DNA from: Sphingomonadales bacterium
Lineage (GTDB): Bacteria; Pseudomonadota; Alphaproteobacteria; Sphingomonadales; Sphingomonadaceae
Direction: 5' to 3'
Assembly: GCA_006226685.1 (NCBI GenBank)
Contig: SBGG01000067.1
Span: 26,646-90,645 of the forward strand
Length of the DNA: 64,000 nucleotides
This document shows, piece by piece, positions 27,555 through 36,715 of this stretch (position 1 is its first letter; the number at the start of each line of letters is the position of its first letter). Below the pieces are notes generated by a model, which saw nothing but the letters and a program-made list of their open reading frames with translations, ran no database searches and was not told the DNA's origin. The translations under genes were made by a program, and so were the position numbers.

Positions 27555-27584
27555 TGACGGTGGAGCCCCGGGGCTCCACCGTCA
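27555..27584. repeat. Perfect 30-bp palindrome upstream of the sensor kinase
   Basis: The arm TGACGGTGGAGCCCC (27555-27569) is followed with no spacer by its exact reverse complement. It ends 26 nt before the kinase start. In RNA it would form a very stable hairpin just before the ribosome site; in DNA it could be an operator. No T-tract follows on the plus strand, and a terminator directly before a start codon makes no sense on the minus strand. Confidence 0.7.
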
Positions 27585-27698
27585 AGAACAAGCTGCCCCC
27601 TTCTGGGTCGCAAAGAGCGGGGACACCCGGCAGGAACCGTGTTGCGACGGTTCATACACCACCGCACAAAGCATTTTTCAGGGCATCGACACATCCCC

Positions 27699-27746
27699 CA
27701 TTTGCGGGAGACCTCATTTGAGGGAAGCCCCATTTGAGGCCCCCCA
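27699..27746. repeat. Three 16-bp tandem repeats with core CATTTG(A/C)GG
   Basis: CATTTG begins at exactly 27699, 27715 and 27731, each followed by A/C-GG and a G/C-rich tail. The 16-bp period is about one and a half helical turns. The repeats lie between the divergent kinase and carboxypeptidase genes. They could be iterated binding sites, perhaps of the local response regulator. Confidence 0.5.
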
Positions 27747-27884
27747 TCCAGATTCGGTTGGTTTGAAAGCAGACCACGGCGTGACAGTCTCCGGCGGCCT
27801 GTCACCTGATCCGCATCAGGGAAAAACCCGCACCGGACGGACAGACCATAGGCGTAAGCACCGGTTCCTGATTATGATCGCGCG

Positions 27885-28910
27885 ATGTTCAACAGACGTT
27901 CGATCCTCGGAGGCATGAGCGGGGCCATGGCCGCTCTATCCCTCCCCCTTTCGGCCGCAACCCGGCCGACCGCCCTGCCCTCCCACATGCCCCCGCGTCT
28001 GCATAGCGAAGACAGGGTCGGCCTGATCGCCCCGGCCAGTTCGGATGACAATCCTTTTCACCTCGAATCCGCGCTGGCAACCATTCGCGGCATGGGACTG
28101 GTGCCGCAGGCGGGCCGGCATGTGTCGGACATTTACGGCTATCTGTCGGGTACGGACCGGGACAGGGCGGCGGACATCAACGCCATGTTCGCGGATGACG
28201 GCATCCGCGCCATTTTCGCGATACGCGGCGGCTGGGGCAGCGCGCGCCTGCTCCCGCTGCTCGACTGGGATCTCATCCGGGCGCATCCGAAACTGCTCAT
28301 CGGTTTCAGCGACGTGACCGCACTGCACCTTGCCTTTGCCGCGCGCGCGGGATTTCCCACGCTTCACGCGCCCAATGCGGACAATCTCTGGGACAGCATC
28401 AGCTGGGCCAGTTTCTGGCGAATGGCCTTCAGTGGAGAAACGCCGCGCCTCGGCCAGCCCGAAGCGCAGGAACCACCATCCCATGTCACGATCCGGCCCG
28501 GCAAGGCAAAGGGGCGGCTGCTGGGCGGCAACCTTACCATCTTGTCCACATTAATGGGCACGCCCTGGCTGCCCGATTTCGATGGCGCCATCCTCTTTCT
28601 GGAGGATGTGGGAGAGGCCGAATATCGCATCGACCGGATGCTGAACCAGCTCGCGCTCGGCGGCATATTGGACCGGCTGGCGGGAATCATCTTCGGCCAG
28701 TGCACGCGATGCGCCAATGACGTGCCCGACTATGCGGGCTTCACCGTGCCGGAGATCGTCGACCATTATCTGTCGCCGCTGGGCATAGCCGCCTTTTCCG
28801 GCGCCAATATCGGCCATATCCGGAACCAGCTCTGCCTGCCCGTCGGCGCCGATGTGGAAATGGACGCCGATGCCGGCACGATCCGCCTGTTGCAGCCGAT
28901 CGTGGCATGA
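27885..28910 (+). CDS. LD-carboxypeptidase, peptidase family S66 (LdcA/MccF)
   Basis: 341 residues. A Tat-like leader (NRRSILGGMSGAMAALSLPLSAATR) suggests export, whereas E. coli LdcA is cytoplasmic. The S66 core shows RVGLIAPAS, AIFAIRGGWGSARLL, nucleophile Ser in LIGFSDVTALHLAF, Glu in AILFLEDVGEAEYRIDRML and His in GANIGHIRNQLCLPVG, so the Ser-Glu-His triad is complete. Family members cleave the terminal D-alanine from muropeptide tetrapeptides, or the amide of microcin C. It is divergent from a two-component system with a repeat-rich promoter, so envelope-state control is plausible. The start has only a weak ribosome site. Confidence 0.9.
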   Translation: MFNRRSILGGMSGAMAALSLPLSAATRPTALPSHMPPRLHSEDRVGLIAPASSDDNPFHLESALATIRGMGLVPQAGRHVSDIYGYLSGTDRDRAADINAMFADDGIRAIFAIRGGWGSARLLPLLDWDLIRAHPKLLIGFSDVTALHLAFAARAGFPTLHAPNADNLWDSISWASFWRMAFSGETPRLGQPEAQEPPSHVTIRPGKAKGRLLGGNLTILSTLMGTPWLPDFDGAILFLEDVGEAEYRIDRMLNQLALGGILDRLAGIIFGQCTRCANDVPDYAGFTVPEIVDHYLSPLGIAAFSGANIGHIRNQLCLPVGADVEMDADAGTIRLLQPIVA

Positions 28911-28956
28911 GACATCCGGTAACCTGGAAATGGAGACGCCCCCCTCCGCGAAGCCC

Positions 28957-29126
28957 TTAGGGCGGATCGACATTGCCCTCCGGTCGCCTTCGGCCCCAGC
29001 CCTGGCGGCCTGTAAATGGCGCTTTCGCGCGCTTCCGGTGCTCACCTACCTTGAGTACGCTCCGCTCCGGATCACGCAAAATCACCATTTTCAGCTCGTC
29101 ATCTTCTGAATGTCGATCCGCCCTAA
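28957..29126. mobile_element. 170-bp inverted-repeat element (MITE-like)
   Basis: Both ends carry the same perfect 18-bp inverted repeat: TTAGGGCGGATCGACATT at 28957-28974 and its reverse complement at 29109-29126. No gene is inside. The right end overlaps the end of the Lrp gene, and the TAG stop of that gene lies within the repeat. A size under 200 bp, terminal repeats and an intergenic location fit a non-autonomous element or a palindromic intergenic repeat family. A target-site duplication is not obvious; the ends share TTA/TAA. Confidence 0.65.
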
Positions 29127-29593
29127 CGCGCGGATTCCCGTACCGTTTCCATGGCGACAAAGGTCGAGGTGCTGGCCACATGCGGCAGGCCTGAAATTTT
29201 TTCGCCCAGAACCGTGCGATATCTACGAATGTCGGCGGTGCGGACCTTGAGCAGATAATCGAAGCTGCTGGCGATCATGTGACATTCTTCTACCTCAGAA
29301 ATCCGGCGCACCGCAGCGTTGAACTCCTTGAGCGCCTCCTCGCGCGTATCCGAAAGCTTGACCTCGGCGAAGGCGACATGATCCAGCCCGAGCTTTGCCG
29401 GATCGACGATCGCACGAAAGCCAACGATGACCCCGCTTTCGACCAGACGACGAACACGCTGCTGACAGGGTGTTTTGGACAAACCGACCTGCTGGGCAAG
29501 ATCGGTGAAGGTGATGCGGCCATCCTTGCGGAGGACAGCGACGATCTTGCGATCGAATTCATCCATATCGACTACGAAAACGTCTTTTTCCAT
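29123..29593 (-). CDS. Lrp/AsnC-family regulator, probable PutR
   Basis: 156 residues from the ATG at 29593, preceded by AGGTGA; an in-frame GTG at 29602 is less likely. The helix-turn-helix (DEFDRKIVAVLRKDGRITFTDLAQQVGLSKTPCQQRVRRLVESGVI) is followed by the RAM ligand domain (VAFAEVKLSDTREEALKEFNAAVRRISEVEECHMIASSFDYLLKVRT). It is divergent from putA with about 100 nt between them, as in alphaproteobacteria where PutR activates putA with proline as inducer. The stop codon lies in the inverted repeat of the 170-bp element, so the last residues may not be the ancestral ones. Confidence 0.93.
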   Translation of the reverse strand: MEKDVFVVDMDEFDRKIVAVLRKDGRITFTDLAQQVGLSKTPCQQRVRRLVESGVIVGFRAIVDPAKLGLDHVAFAEVKLSDTREEALKEFNAAVRRISEVEECHMIASSFDYLLKVRTADIRRYRTVLGEKISGLPHVASTSTFVAMETVRESAR

Positions 29594-29603
29594 ATAAATC
29601 ACC

Positions 29604-29694
29604 TAATTATGGACAAAATATAAGTCCTTTTTCTGATTTTATAGCGCAAAATAAGGAAAATCGCCATCATCGGCTGGAGTATGCTGTCCGCATC
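29604..29694. promoter_or_regulatory. AT-rich divergent promoter of the Lrp regulator and putA
   Basis: This segment is markedly AT-rich for the window and includes GGAC-AAAATATAA-GTCC (29611-29627), a small interrupted inverted repeat of the loose type bound by Lrp proteins. It is the likely control region for putA. No sharper operator could be defined by eye. Confidence 0.4.
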
Positions 29695-32600
29695 ATGTCC
29701 ATGCAACCACTCTTTGCCTCTTTCGCGCCGCCGGTGCGCGAGCCGTCCCCGCTCCGCCGGGCGATTACCGCCGCCTATCGCAGGCCCGAATCCGAATGTC
29801 TGGCACCACTGCTCGATCAGGCAGTCCTGCCTGTCGAAACACGGGATGCGATCGCGCAAACCGCCCGCGCGCTCATCACCACGCTGCGAGCCAGAAAGCA
29901 GGGCAGCGGCGTCGAGGAACTGGTTCAGGAATTCTCACTATCCAGTCAGGAAGGCGTCGCCCTGATGTGCCTTGCCGAGGCGCTGCTGCGTATTCCCGAC
30001 ACCGCAACCCGTGACGCGCTGATCCGTGACAAGATCGCGGGAGGGGACTGGCGCGCGCATCTCGGCGAAAGCCGGTCGCCGTTCGTCAACGCCGCGACCT
30101 GGGGGCTGGTGGTGACCGGCAAACTGGTCGGCAGCGTCAACGATCGCGGACTGGGTGCGGCGCTGACCCGCCTGATTGCCCGGTCGGGCGAACCGGTAAT
30201 CCGTCGCGCCGTCGATCTGGCGATGCGGATGATGGGCGAACAGTTCGTGACCGGCGAAACGATCGAACAGGCGCTCAAACGCGCCCGCAAGCTGGAAGCC
30301 AAGGGCTTCGCCTATAGCTATGACATGCTGGGCGAGGCCGCGACCACCGCAGCGGATGCGGCGCGCTATTATGACGATTATGAACGCGCGATCCATGCGA
30401 TCGGCAAGGAATCGGCCGGGCGTGGCATTTATGCGGGACCGGGCATTTCGATCAAATTATCGGCGATCCATCCGCGTTACGCACGATCGCAGGCGGACCG
30501 GGTGATGCGCGAACTGCTGCCGAGAGTGAAGGCGCTGGCTCTGCTCGCCAAATCCTATGACATCGGCGTCAACATAGACGCCGAGGAAGCCGACCGCCTC
30601 GAACTCTCGCTCGACCTGCTCGAAAGCCTCGCGCTCGACCCCGACCTTGCCGGATGGAACGGGCTGGGGTTCGTGGTGCAGGCCTATGGCAAGCGCTGCC
30701 CCTTCGTCATCGACTGGCTGATCGATCTTGCGCGGCGCGCGGGGCGCCGGATCATGGTCCGCCTCGTCAAGGGGGCCTATTGGGACACGGAAATCAAGCG
30801 GGCGCAGGTGGATGGCCTCGCCGGTTTTCCCGTCTATACCCGCAAGGTCCACACCGACATTTCCTATATGGCCTGCGCCCGGAAACTATTGGCCGCACGC
30901 GACATAATCTTTCCCCAATTCGCGACGCATAATGCCCAGACGCTGGCTACCCTCTATCATATGGCGGGTCCGGATTTCGCCCTTGGCGATTATGAGTTCC
31001 AATGCCTGCACGGCATGGGCGAACCGCTTTATGAACAGGTGGTCGGACAGAAAGCGCTGTCACCCCGGACAGACGGCAGCACTGCGGGAAAGACCGCCGG
31101 CCTGAACCGTCCCTGCCGGATCTATGCGCCAGTGGGCACACATGAAACCCTGCTGGCCTATCTGGTCCGCCGCCTGCTCGAAAATGGCGCCAACTCGTCC
31201 TTCGTCAACCAGATTCGCGACCCCGATGTGCCGATCGATACCCTGATCGCCGATCCGGTCGCGCAGGTTCAGGCCATGGCCGAACCGGGCCGCAAGCATG
31301 ACCAGATCGCCCTTCCCGCCAACCTTTATGCCGATCGCCGCAATTCGGCGGGACTGGACCTGAGCGATGAAAATGCGCTGGCGGCGCTGGATGGCGCACT
31401 CCGGTTGAGCATCGATATGCACTGGACCGCCGGACAGGAAGGCCAGCCACGCCCGGTCCTCAATCCGGCGGATCACCGCGATGTAGTCGGCACGGTGCGC
31501 GAAATGTCCGTCGATCAGGCACGGGCCGCGACCGGCCGGGCCGCGAAATCCGGCTGGGGCACCGTCCCGGTGGCGGAGCGAGCGGCGATGCTGGAACGCG
31601 CGGCCGATGCCCTGCAGGCGCGCATGCCGGTCCTGATCGGCCTCATCATACGCGAAGCCGGGAAATCCGTGCCCAACGCCATTGCCGAGATACGCGAAGC
31701 CATCGATTTTCTGCGCTATTATGCGAAGGAGGCGCGCGCGACGCTGGGGAATACCGCCCCGCTCGGCCCCGTCGTGTGCATCAGCCCGTGGAATTTCCCG
31801 CTCGCCATCTTCATCGGGCAAGTGTCGGCGGCGCTGGCCGCGGGCAACCCGGTGCTCGCCAAACCCGCCGAGGAAACCCCGCTGATCGCCGCCGAGGGCG
31901 TCCGCCTGCTCCATGAGGCCGGCGTGCCCGAGGATGCGCTGCAGCTGATATGCGGTGCGGGCGATATCGGCGCCGCGCTGGTCGGGGCGCCGCAGACCGC
32001 AGGCGTCCTGTTCACCGGATCGACCGAAGTCGCGCGCCTGATCCAGAGGCAGCTTGCGGCACGACTGTCCGACAGAGGCAACCCCATCCCGCTGATCGCC
32101 GAAACCGGCGGCCAGAACGCGATGATCGTCGACAGCTCCGCCCTCCCCGAGCAGGTGGTGGCGGACGTGATCGCTTCCGCTTTCGACAGCGCCGGGCAGC
32201 GCTGCTCGGCATTGCGCATCCTGTGCCTGCAGGAAGACATTGCCGACCCCATGCTGGCCATGCTGAAGGGGGCCTTGCAGGAATTGCGCACCGGCCGCAC
32301 CGATTGTCTGTCAACCGACATCGGCCCGGTCATCACCGCAGAGGCGAAGGAAGGGATCGAACGGCATATCGCGGCCATGCGCGCGCGCGGCCATGCCGTC
32401 CATCAACAGGTCCTGCCGCCGGAAACCGGGCGCGGCACCTTCGTCCCCTCCACCATCATCGAGCTTCCCGATCTGGCCGAGTTGAAACGGGAGGTGTTCG
32501 GGCCGGTGCTGCATGTGATCCGGTATCGGCGGGAGAGGCTGGACGAACTGATCGACGCGATCAACGCCACCGGATATGGCCTGACCTTCGGCCTCCACAC

Positions 32601-33357
32601 CCGTCTCGACGAGACGGTCGAGCATATCACCAGCCGGGTGAAGGCCGGAAATCTCTATATCAACCGCAACATCATCGGCGCGATCGTCGGCGTTCAGCCC
32701 TTTGGCGGGCGCGGGCTTTCGGGGACGGGGCCGAAGGCGGGCGGGCCGCTTTATCTGCGTCGGCTGGTGCAGGCGCCATCGGTACGGTTGCCCGACCCTA
32801 TCGCTCCGGCAAACCCGGCCCTTTCCGATTTCACTACCTGGCTCGAAACGCAGGGTGAGACGGAGATGGCGCATGTGGCGCAAGCCATCGGCGCGGCGTC
32901 TCCGCTGGGCATTGAGCGCGAACTGCCGGGCCCGGTCGGGGAACGCAATCTCTACGCGCTGCATCCGCGCGGCACGGCTTTGCTCCGGCCGATGACCCCC
33001 CATGGGCTGTTCCACCAGATCGCCGTGGCGCTCGCCACCGGCAACAGGATGGCGATAGAGGCCAATGACCGGCTGACCGCCCTGATCGGAAATATGCCGA
33101 AAAGGGTCCGGCAGCACATCGACGCGGGAGGGGATGGGGTCTCGGTCGCGCTGGTCGAAGGGGAGGGGGCCGGAATCCTGTCCCTGCTGCGGGATGTTGC
33201 CGACCGACCGGGGGCGATTGTCCCGGTTCATGCCGCCGCACCGGAACAGATGCTCTCTCCCACCGCCTATTGCGCCGACTGGCTGGTCGAGGAGGTCTCG
33301 ACCTCCATCAACACCACGGCGGCGGGCGGCAATGCCAGCCTGATGGCCATGGTTTAA
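29695..33357 (+). CDS. putA: Bifunctional proline dehydrogenase / L-glutamate-gamma-semialdehyde dehydrogenase (PutA)
   Basis: 1220 residues. The proline dehydrogenase barrel (about residues 180-480) has FSYDMLGEAA-like KGFAYSYDMLGEAATTAADAARYYDDYERAI, GISIKLSAIHPRY, NIDAEEADRLELSLDLLE, RLVKGAYWDTEIK and FATHNAQTL. The aldehyde dehydrogenase domain has SPWNFPLAIF, Glu803 in LIAETGGQNAM and Cys837 in SAGQRCSALR. A C-terminal aldehyde-dehydrogenase-like domain (about 1040-1220) is present, which makes it a type B PutA. The N-terminal ribbon-helix-helix DNA-binding domain of enteric PutA is absent, fitting control by the divergent Lrp protein. It oxidises proline to glutamate at the membrane with FAD and NAD+. 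Confidence 0.96.
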   Translation: MSMQPLFASFAPPVREPSPLRRAITAAYRRPESECLAPLLDQAVLPVETRDAIAQTARALITTLRARKQGSGVEELVQEFSLSSQEGVALMCLAEALLRIPDTATRDALIRDKIAGGDWRAHLGESRSPFVNAATWGLVVTGKLVGSVNDRGLGAALTRLIARSGEPVIRRAVDLAMRMMGEQFVTGETIEQALKRARKLEAKGFAYSYDMLGEAATTAADAARYYDDYERAIHAIGKESAGRGIYAGPGISIKLSAIHPRYARSQADRVMRELLPRVKALALLAKSYDIGVNIDAEEADRLELSLDLLESLALDPDLAGWNGLGFVVQAYGKRCPFVIDWLIDLARRAGRRIMVRLVKGAYWDTEIKRAQVDGLAGFPVYTRKVHTDISYMACARKLLAARDIIFPQFATHNAQTLATLYHMAGPDFALGDYEFQCLHGMGEPLYEQVVGQKALSPRTDGSTAGKTAGLNRPCRIYAPVGTHETLLAYLVRRLLENGANSSFVNQIRDPDVPIDTLIADPVAQVQAMAEPGRKHDQIALPANLYADRRNSAGLDLSDENALAALDGALRLSIDMHWTAGQEGQPRPVLNPADHRDVVGTVREMSVDQARAATGRAAKSGWGTVPVAERAAMLERAADALQARMPVLIGLIIREAGKSVPNAIAEIREAIDFLRYYAKEARATLGNTAPLGPVVCISPWNFPLAIFIGQVSAALAAGNPVLAKPAEETPLIAAEGVRLLHEAGVPEDALQLICGAGDIGAALVGAPQTAGVLFTGSTEVARLIQRQLAARLSDRGNPIPLIAETGGQNAMIVDSSALPEQVVADVIASAFDSAGQRCSALRILCLQEDIADPMLAMLKGALQELRTGRTDCLSTDIGPVITAEAKEGIERHIAAMRARGHAVHQQVLPPETGRGTFVPSTIIELPDLAELKREVFGPVLHVIRYRRERLDELIDAINATGYGLTFGLHTRLDETVEHITSRVKAGNLYINRNIIGAIVGVQPFGGRGLSGTGPKAGGPLYLRRLVQAPSVRLPDPIAPANPALSDFTTWLETQGETEMAHVAQAIGAASPLGIERELPGPVGERNLYALHPRGTALLRPMTPHGLFHQIAVALATGNRMAIEANDRLTALIGNMPKRVRQHIDAGGDGVSVALVEGEGAGILSLLRDVADRPGAIVPVHAAAPEQMLSPTAYCADWLVEEVSTSINTTAAGGNASLMAMV

Positions 33358-33395
33358 ACACTGGGGGCTGAACACTGGGGGCCTGAACATTATCC

Positions 33396-33422
33396 GGAAG
33401 GGCGGGCATTGCCTGCCCTTCC
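33396..33422. terminator. Hairpin between convergent putA and aldehyde dehydrogenase genes
   Basis: GGAAGGGCGGGC-ATT-GCCTGCCCTTCC forms a 12-bp stem with one mismatch. No T-run follows on either strand. Its position 39 nt after putA and before a convergent gene suits a shared terminator. A short duplicated ACTGGGGGC motif lies just upstream. Confidence 0.5.
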
Positions 33423-33480
33423 AGATAAGAGAGGGACCATATCGGGCGCCGGTCATTGGACGCCCGATCGACCATGGAGG

Positions 33481-34890
33481 TCAGGCGGTAATGGCGTTGA
33501 CGATATGCGGCTGTGTATATTCGTGCAGCCCTTCCTCACCCAGTTCGCCACCGAAACCCGACTGTTTCGCGCCCCGGAACGGGATGGAAGGATCGAGCGC
33601 CATCGCCTGATTGACCCAGACGGTGCCGCTGTCGATGCGCGAGGCAACATCCATCGCCCGGCCGACATCCTTGCCCCAGACGGTGCCGCCCAGCCCATAG
33701 TCGGACCGGTTGACGTCGGCGATCACCTCTTCGACATTGCGGTAGGAAAGCACTGGCAGGATCGGGCCGAATTGTTCCTCCTGCACGATCCGCGCATCGG
33801 GCGCGACATCGCGGACGATGGTCGGCGGGATGAAATAGCCGGGACGATCGAGCGCCTCCCCCCCGGCGATGATCGAGCCATTGGCCTTCGCATCGTCGAG
33901 GAAATCCTTCACCTTCTCATATTGCGCCTTGTTCTGGAGCGGGCCGACCTGCGTCCCCTGCTTGTCGCCATCATCGACAATCGCTTCCTTCGCCAGCCGG
34001 GCGAGTTCCGCGCAAAAGCTGTCATAGAGCGGTTCCGCGACATAAGCGCGCTTGATCGCAACGCAGACCTGACCGGCGTTGACCATCGCGCCCTGAAACA
34101 CTTTCTGCGCGGTTTCGACAGGTTCCGCATCGTCGAGCACGATCGCCGCGTCATTGCCGCCCAGTTCCAGCGTAATCCGCTTCACCGAACCGGCGGCGGA
34201 TTCCATCACCTTCTTGCCGGTCGCGGTGGAGCCGGTGAAGGCGATTTTCGCCACGTCCGGGTGGGTGGACAGCCGGGCGCCCAGATCGTTCCGGTCGCAA
34301 AGGATGTTGAAAACGCCGCGCGGCAATATGTCCTTCGCCAGTTCGGCGAACAGCAGCGAGGTCAGCGGTGTGGTCGGCGCAGGCTTGGCAACCATGGTAT
34401 TGCCGGAAAGCAACGCCGGGCCGACCTTGTTCATCAGCAGAACCACCGGGAAATTCCACGGTGTGATCGCCGCCACCACGCCCAGCGGACGGCGATATTC
34501 GATCACCTTGTGGCCCGGCTCATCCTTCAGCACGCGCGGGTCCAGCGTCATGGTCGTGAACGCCTTCAGCGTGAAGACCGATCCCATGATCTCACCCGTC
34601 GCCTGATCGAGCGGCTTGCCCTGCTCCTGCGTCAGCAACCGGGCAAACTCGTCCCGGCGCTCCATCATCGCGTCGGCCAGCCGGTCGATCAGCGCGGCCC
34701 GCTCCGCCAGCGGGCGCGCCGCCCATGCCGGGAAAGCCGCCTTTGCCGCCGCCACCGCCGCGTCGAGCTGAGCCTCATCAGCCAGCGGACAGGCCGCGAC
34801 CGGCGCTTCTGTGGCCGGGTTCACCACATCCATAGTACCGGCCGCACCGTCCACCAGCGCGCCATCGATCAGCAACTTATACTCTCGCAT
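33481..34890 (-). CDS. NAD(P)-dependent aldehyde dehydrogenase
   Basis: 469 residues from the ATG at 34890, preceded by a strong AAGGAGG site. It has the complete ALDH apparatus: ITPWNFPVVLLMNKVGPAL, FTGSTATGKKVM, catalytic Glu in ITLELGGNDAAIVL and catalytic Cys in NAGQVCVAIKR, and ends with the PFRGAKQSGFGGELGEEGLHEYT helix typical of the succinate-semialdehyde/aromatic aldehyde branch. It is likely cytoplasmic. It lies about 95 nt downstream of the GMC oxidoreductase on the same strand and next to a stilbene dioxygenase whose products are aromatic aldehydes, so oxidation of those aldehydes to acids is the natural guess (inference). Confidence 0.93.
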   Translation of the reverse strand: MREYKLLIDGALVDGAAGTMDVVNPATEAPVAACPLADEAQLDAAVAAAKAAFPAWAARPLAERAALIDRLADAMMERRDEFARLLTQEQGKPLDQATGEIMGSVFTLKAFTTMTLDPRVLKDEPGHKVIEYRRPLGVVAAITPWNFPVVLLMNKVGPALLSGNTMVAKPAPTTPLTSLLFAELAKDILPRGVFNILCDRNDLGARLSTHPDVAKIAFTGSTATGKKVMESAAGSVKRITLELGGNDAAIVLDDAEPVETAQKVFQGAMVNAGQVCVAIKRAYVAEPLYDSFCAELARLAKEAIVDDGDKQGTQVGPLQNKAQYEKVKDFLDDAKANGSIIAGGEALDRPGYFIPPTIVRDVAPDARIVQEEQFGPILPVLSYRNVEEVIADVNRSDYGLGGTVWGKDVGRAMDVASRIDSGTVWVNQAMALDPSIPFRGAKQSGFGGELGEEGLHEYTQPHIVNAITA

Positions 34891-34985
34891 CTTCCATTTC
34901 CTCCTTATCGTCTCTTTCGTCCCGGCCAGCCGCTCCCCCACCATCGGTTCGGGGTCAGGCGGCAACCGGTGCGCTTTTTCCGGTT

Positions 34986-36611
34986 TCAGCCCCGCCCCAT
35001 GCCGAGGGCAGCAAGCACATGATCCGCGCCCTTATCCCCTATCATGATAGCAGTCGCATTGGTGTTGGCGCCGACCAGGGACGGAGCAACCGAACAATCC
35101 GCGACCCACAAGCCATCCACTCCATGAACCCGCAGGGACGGGTCGACCACCGCCATCGCATCCGTTCCCATGCGGCAGGTGCCGACCTGATGAAAACAGG
35201 ATATGGCGACGGTACGAACGAAATCACGCAGCGCGTCGCCCTTTATGTCGGCCCCCGGTTTCATTTCCGCAACCACCTCATCGGCCAGTGGTGCCTGCGC
35301 CATGATGCGGCGGGCAATTTCGATGCCTTCGACAATCTGCTCCAGATCCTCGTCATCTTCACCGAGAAGCCGATGACGAATCAGGGGCGACGCTTCCGGG
35401 TCCGGGGATCGCAGCAGCAATGTTCCTCGCGCGGCGGGATGCAGCGCGCAGACCAGCATACTCACCGATGATTCGGGCGGCAGGAAGCGCTCGCCATTTG
35501 CGCCGACCTCGAAAGCGAAGGGACTGAATGCGAGCTGGATATTGGGAGCAGGCAGCCCCGGCCGCGTATAAATCATCGCCTGCGCATGGGCAATGGCGGT
35601 CGTCAGCATCCCGGTCTTGCGTACCAGATATTCCAGCCCCGCTTTGGCCAGGCCAAGCCCACGAATTTCCGAATTGAGCGACACACCCCTGATCTTCCAG
35701 GCGATGTTGAGGCCCACATGATCCTGAAGGTTCGTGCCCACGCCCGGCGCATCGCGAACGACCTCCAGCCCCTGTTCCCTGAGATGAGCCGCAGGACCAA
35801 TGCCCGACAGCATCAGCAGCTTGGGCGATCCCATGGCTCCGGCGGAAAGGACGACGCCGCGCCGCGCGCGGATGGTCCGCACCGCGCCCCCGGCCTCCAT
35901 GATCTCCACGCCACAGGCGCGACCATTCTCGACGATGATCCGGCGCACAGACGTGCGCGCCATCACCGTCAGCCGCCCGCCATGCTTCCCATTCCGGATA
36001 TAACCGTCGGCCGAACTCCAGCGCCGCCCGCCGGTCTGCGACATCTGTACATGATCGACACCCTCGGCGACGCGACCGTCTCCGTTCAGATCGGCGCAGC
36101 GAGGAACGCCGGCATGCGTCGCGCTTTCGATCCACCTGTCCGTCACGGAATAGCGCAACCGGCTTTCCGAAACGCGCATCGGGCCGTCTTTCCCGTGAAA
36201 CCGGCCCTCGCGCGGATTATTTTCCATGCGCCGGAAATAGGGAAGCACATCGTCATAGCTCCACCCGGTCGCACCGAGCTGCGCCCAATGGTCATAATCA
36301 TGGGCATTGCCACGGATATACATCATACCATTAATGGAACTGCCGCCGCCCAACCATTTCCCGGCAGGCCAGAAGTCGGCGCGCCCTTTAACCGACGCAT
36401 CGGGTTCCACCGGCAGCATCCAGTCATAACGTGGATTCATGACCAGCCGGGAGACCATCGCCGGAACACGGGTATGCATATCCGCCTTGTCACCGCCCGC
36501 TTCGATCAGGAGCACGGAAATATTGGGATTTTCGGCCAGTCGCCCAGCCATGGCGCACCCTGCCGAACCTCCGCCGACCACGATAATGTCTGGTAATGCC
36601 GTTTCGGCCAT
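34986..36611 (-). CDS. GMC-family FAD oxidoreductase (choline/alcohol dehydrogenase type)
   Basis: 541 residues from the ATG at 36611, preceded by GGGAGCAGAGG. It shows the N-terminal FAD dinucleotide fold (DIIVVGGGSAGCAMAGRLAENPNISVLLIEAG), GMC signature 1 (GKWLGGGSSINGMMYIRGNAHDYDHWA), signature 2 (GAMGSPKLLMLSGIGPA), and the C-terminal catalytic segment SCFHQVGTCRMG with WVADCSVAPSLVGANTNATAIMIGDKGAD. Such enzymes oxidise primary alcohols, including aromatic alcohols and polyethylene glycol, to aldehydes using quinone or another acceptor. The gene is divergent from the stilbene dioxygenase and shares a strand with the aldehyde dehydrogenase, suggesting alcohol-to-aldehyde-to-acid steps in one pathway. 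Confidence 0.92.
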   Translation of the reverse strand: MAETALPDIIVVGGGSAGCAMAGRLAENPNISVLLIEAGGDKADMHTRVPAMVSRLVMNPRYDWMLPVEPDASVKGRADFWPAGKWLGGGSSINGMMYIRGNAHDYDHWAQLGATGWSYDDVLPYFRRMENNPREGRFHGKDGPMRVSESRLRYSVTDRWIESATHAGVPRCADLNGDGRVAEGVDHVQMSQTGGRRWSSADGYIRNGKHGGRLTVMARTSVRRIIVENGRACGVEIMEAGGAVRTIRARRGVVLSAGAMGSPKLLMLSGIGPAAHLREQGLEVVRDAPGVGTNLQDHVGLNIAWKIRGVSLNSEIRGLGLAKAGLEYLVRKTGMLTTAIAHAQAMIYTRPGLPAPNIQLAFSPFAFEVGANGERFLPPESSVSMLVCALHPAARGTLLLRSPDPEASPLIRHRLLGEDDEDLEQIVEGIEIARRIMAQAPLADEVVAEMKPGADIKGDALRDFVRTVAISCFHQVGTCRMGTDAMAVVDPSLRVHGVDGLWVADCSVAPSLVGANTNATAIMIGDKGADHVLAALGMGRG

Positions 36612-36715
36612 CCTCTGCTCTCCCGATCCTCGTCCCATGCTTTGTGTCGATCATTGTCGATCGTTATTCCAGCCGGCCTGTGTTTTTGCTCTTGACCGCA
36701 GCCTTCTTGTTGTTC

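Larger units (their letters stand above)
27530..27884. promoter_or_regulatory. Divergent promoter region between the kinase and LD-carboxypeptidase, rich in repeats
   Basis: No gene is evident in these 355 nt. Besides the 30-bp palindrome and the 16-bp direct repeats listed separately, it holds GAACCG-N8-CGGTTC (27634-27653) and CCTGAT-CCGC-ATCAGG (27805-27820). Four distinct symmetric or repeated motifs in one short region suggest heavy regulation of one or both genes. Confidence 0.5.

Noticed and set aside
28973..29194. Small frames inside the 170-bp element
   Set aside because: They are by-products of the inverted repeats, with no starts or conserved content; the element looks non-coding.
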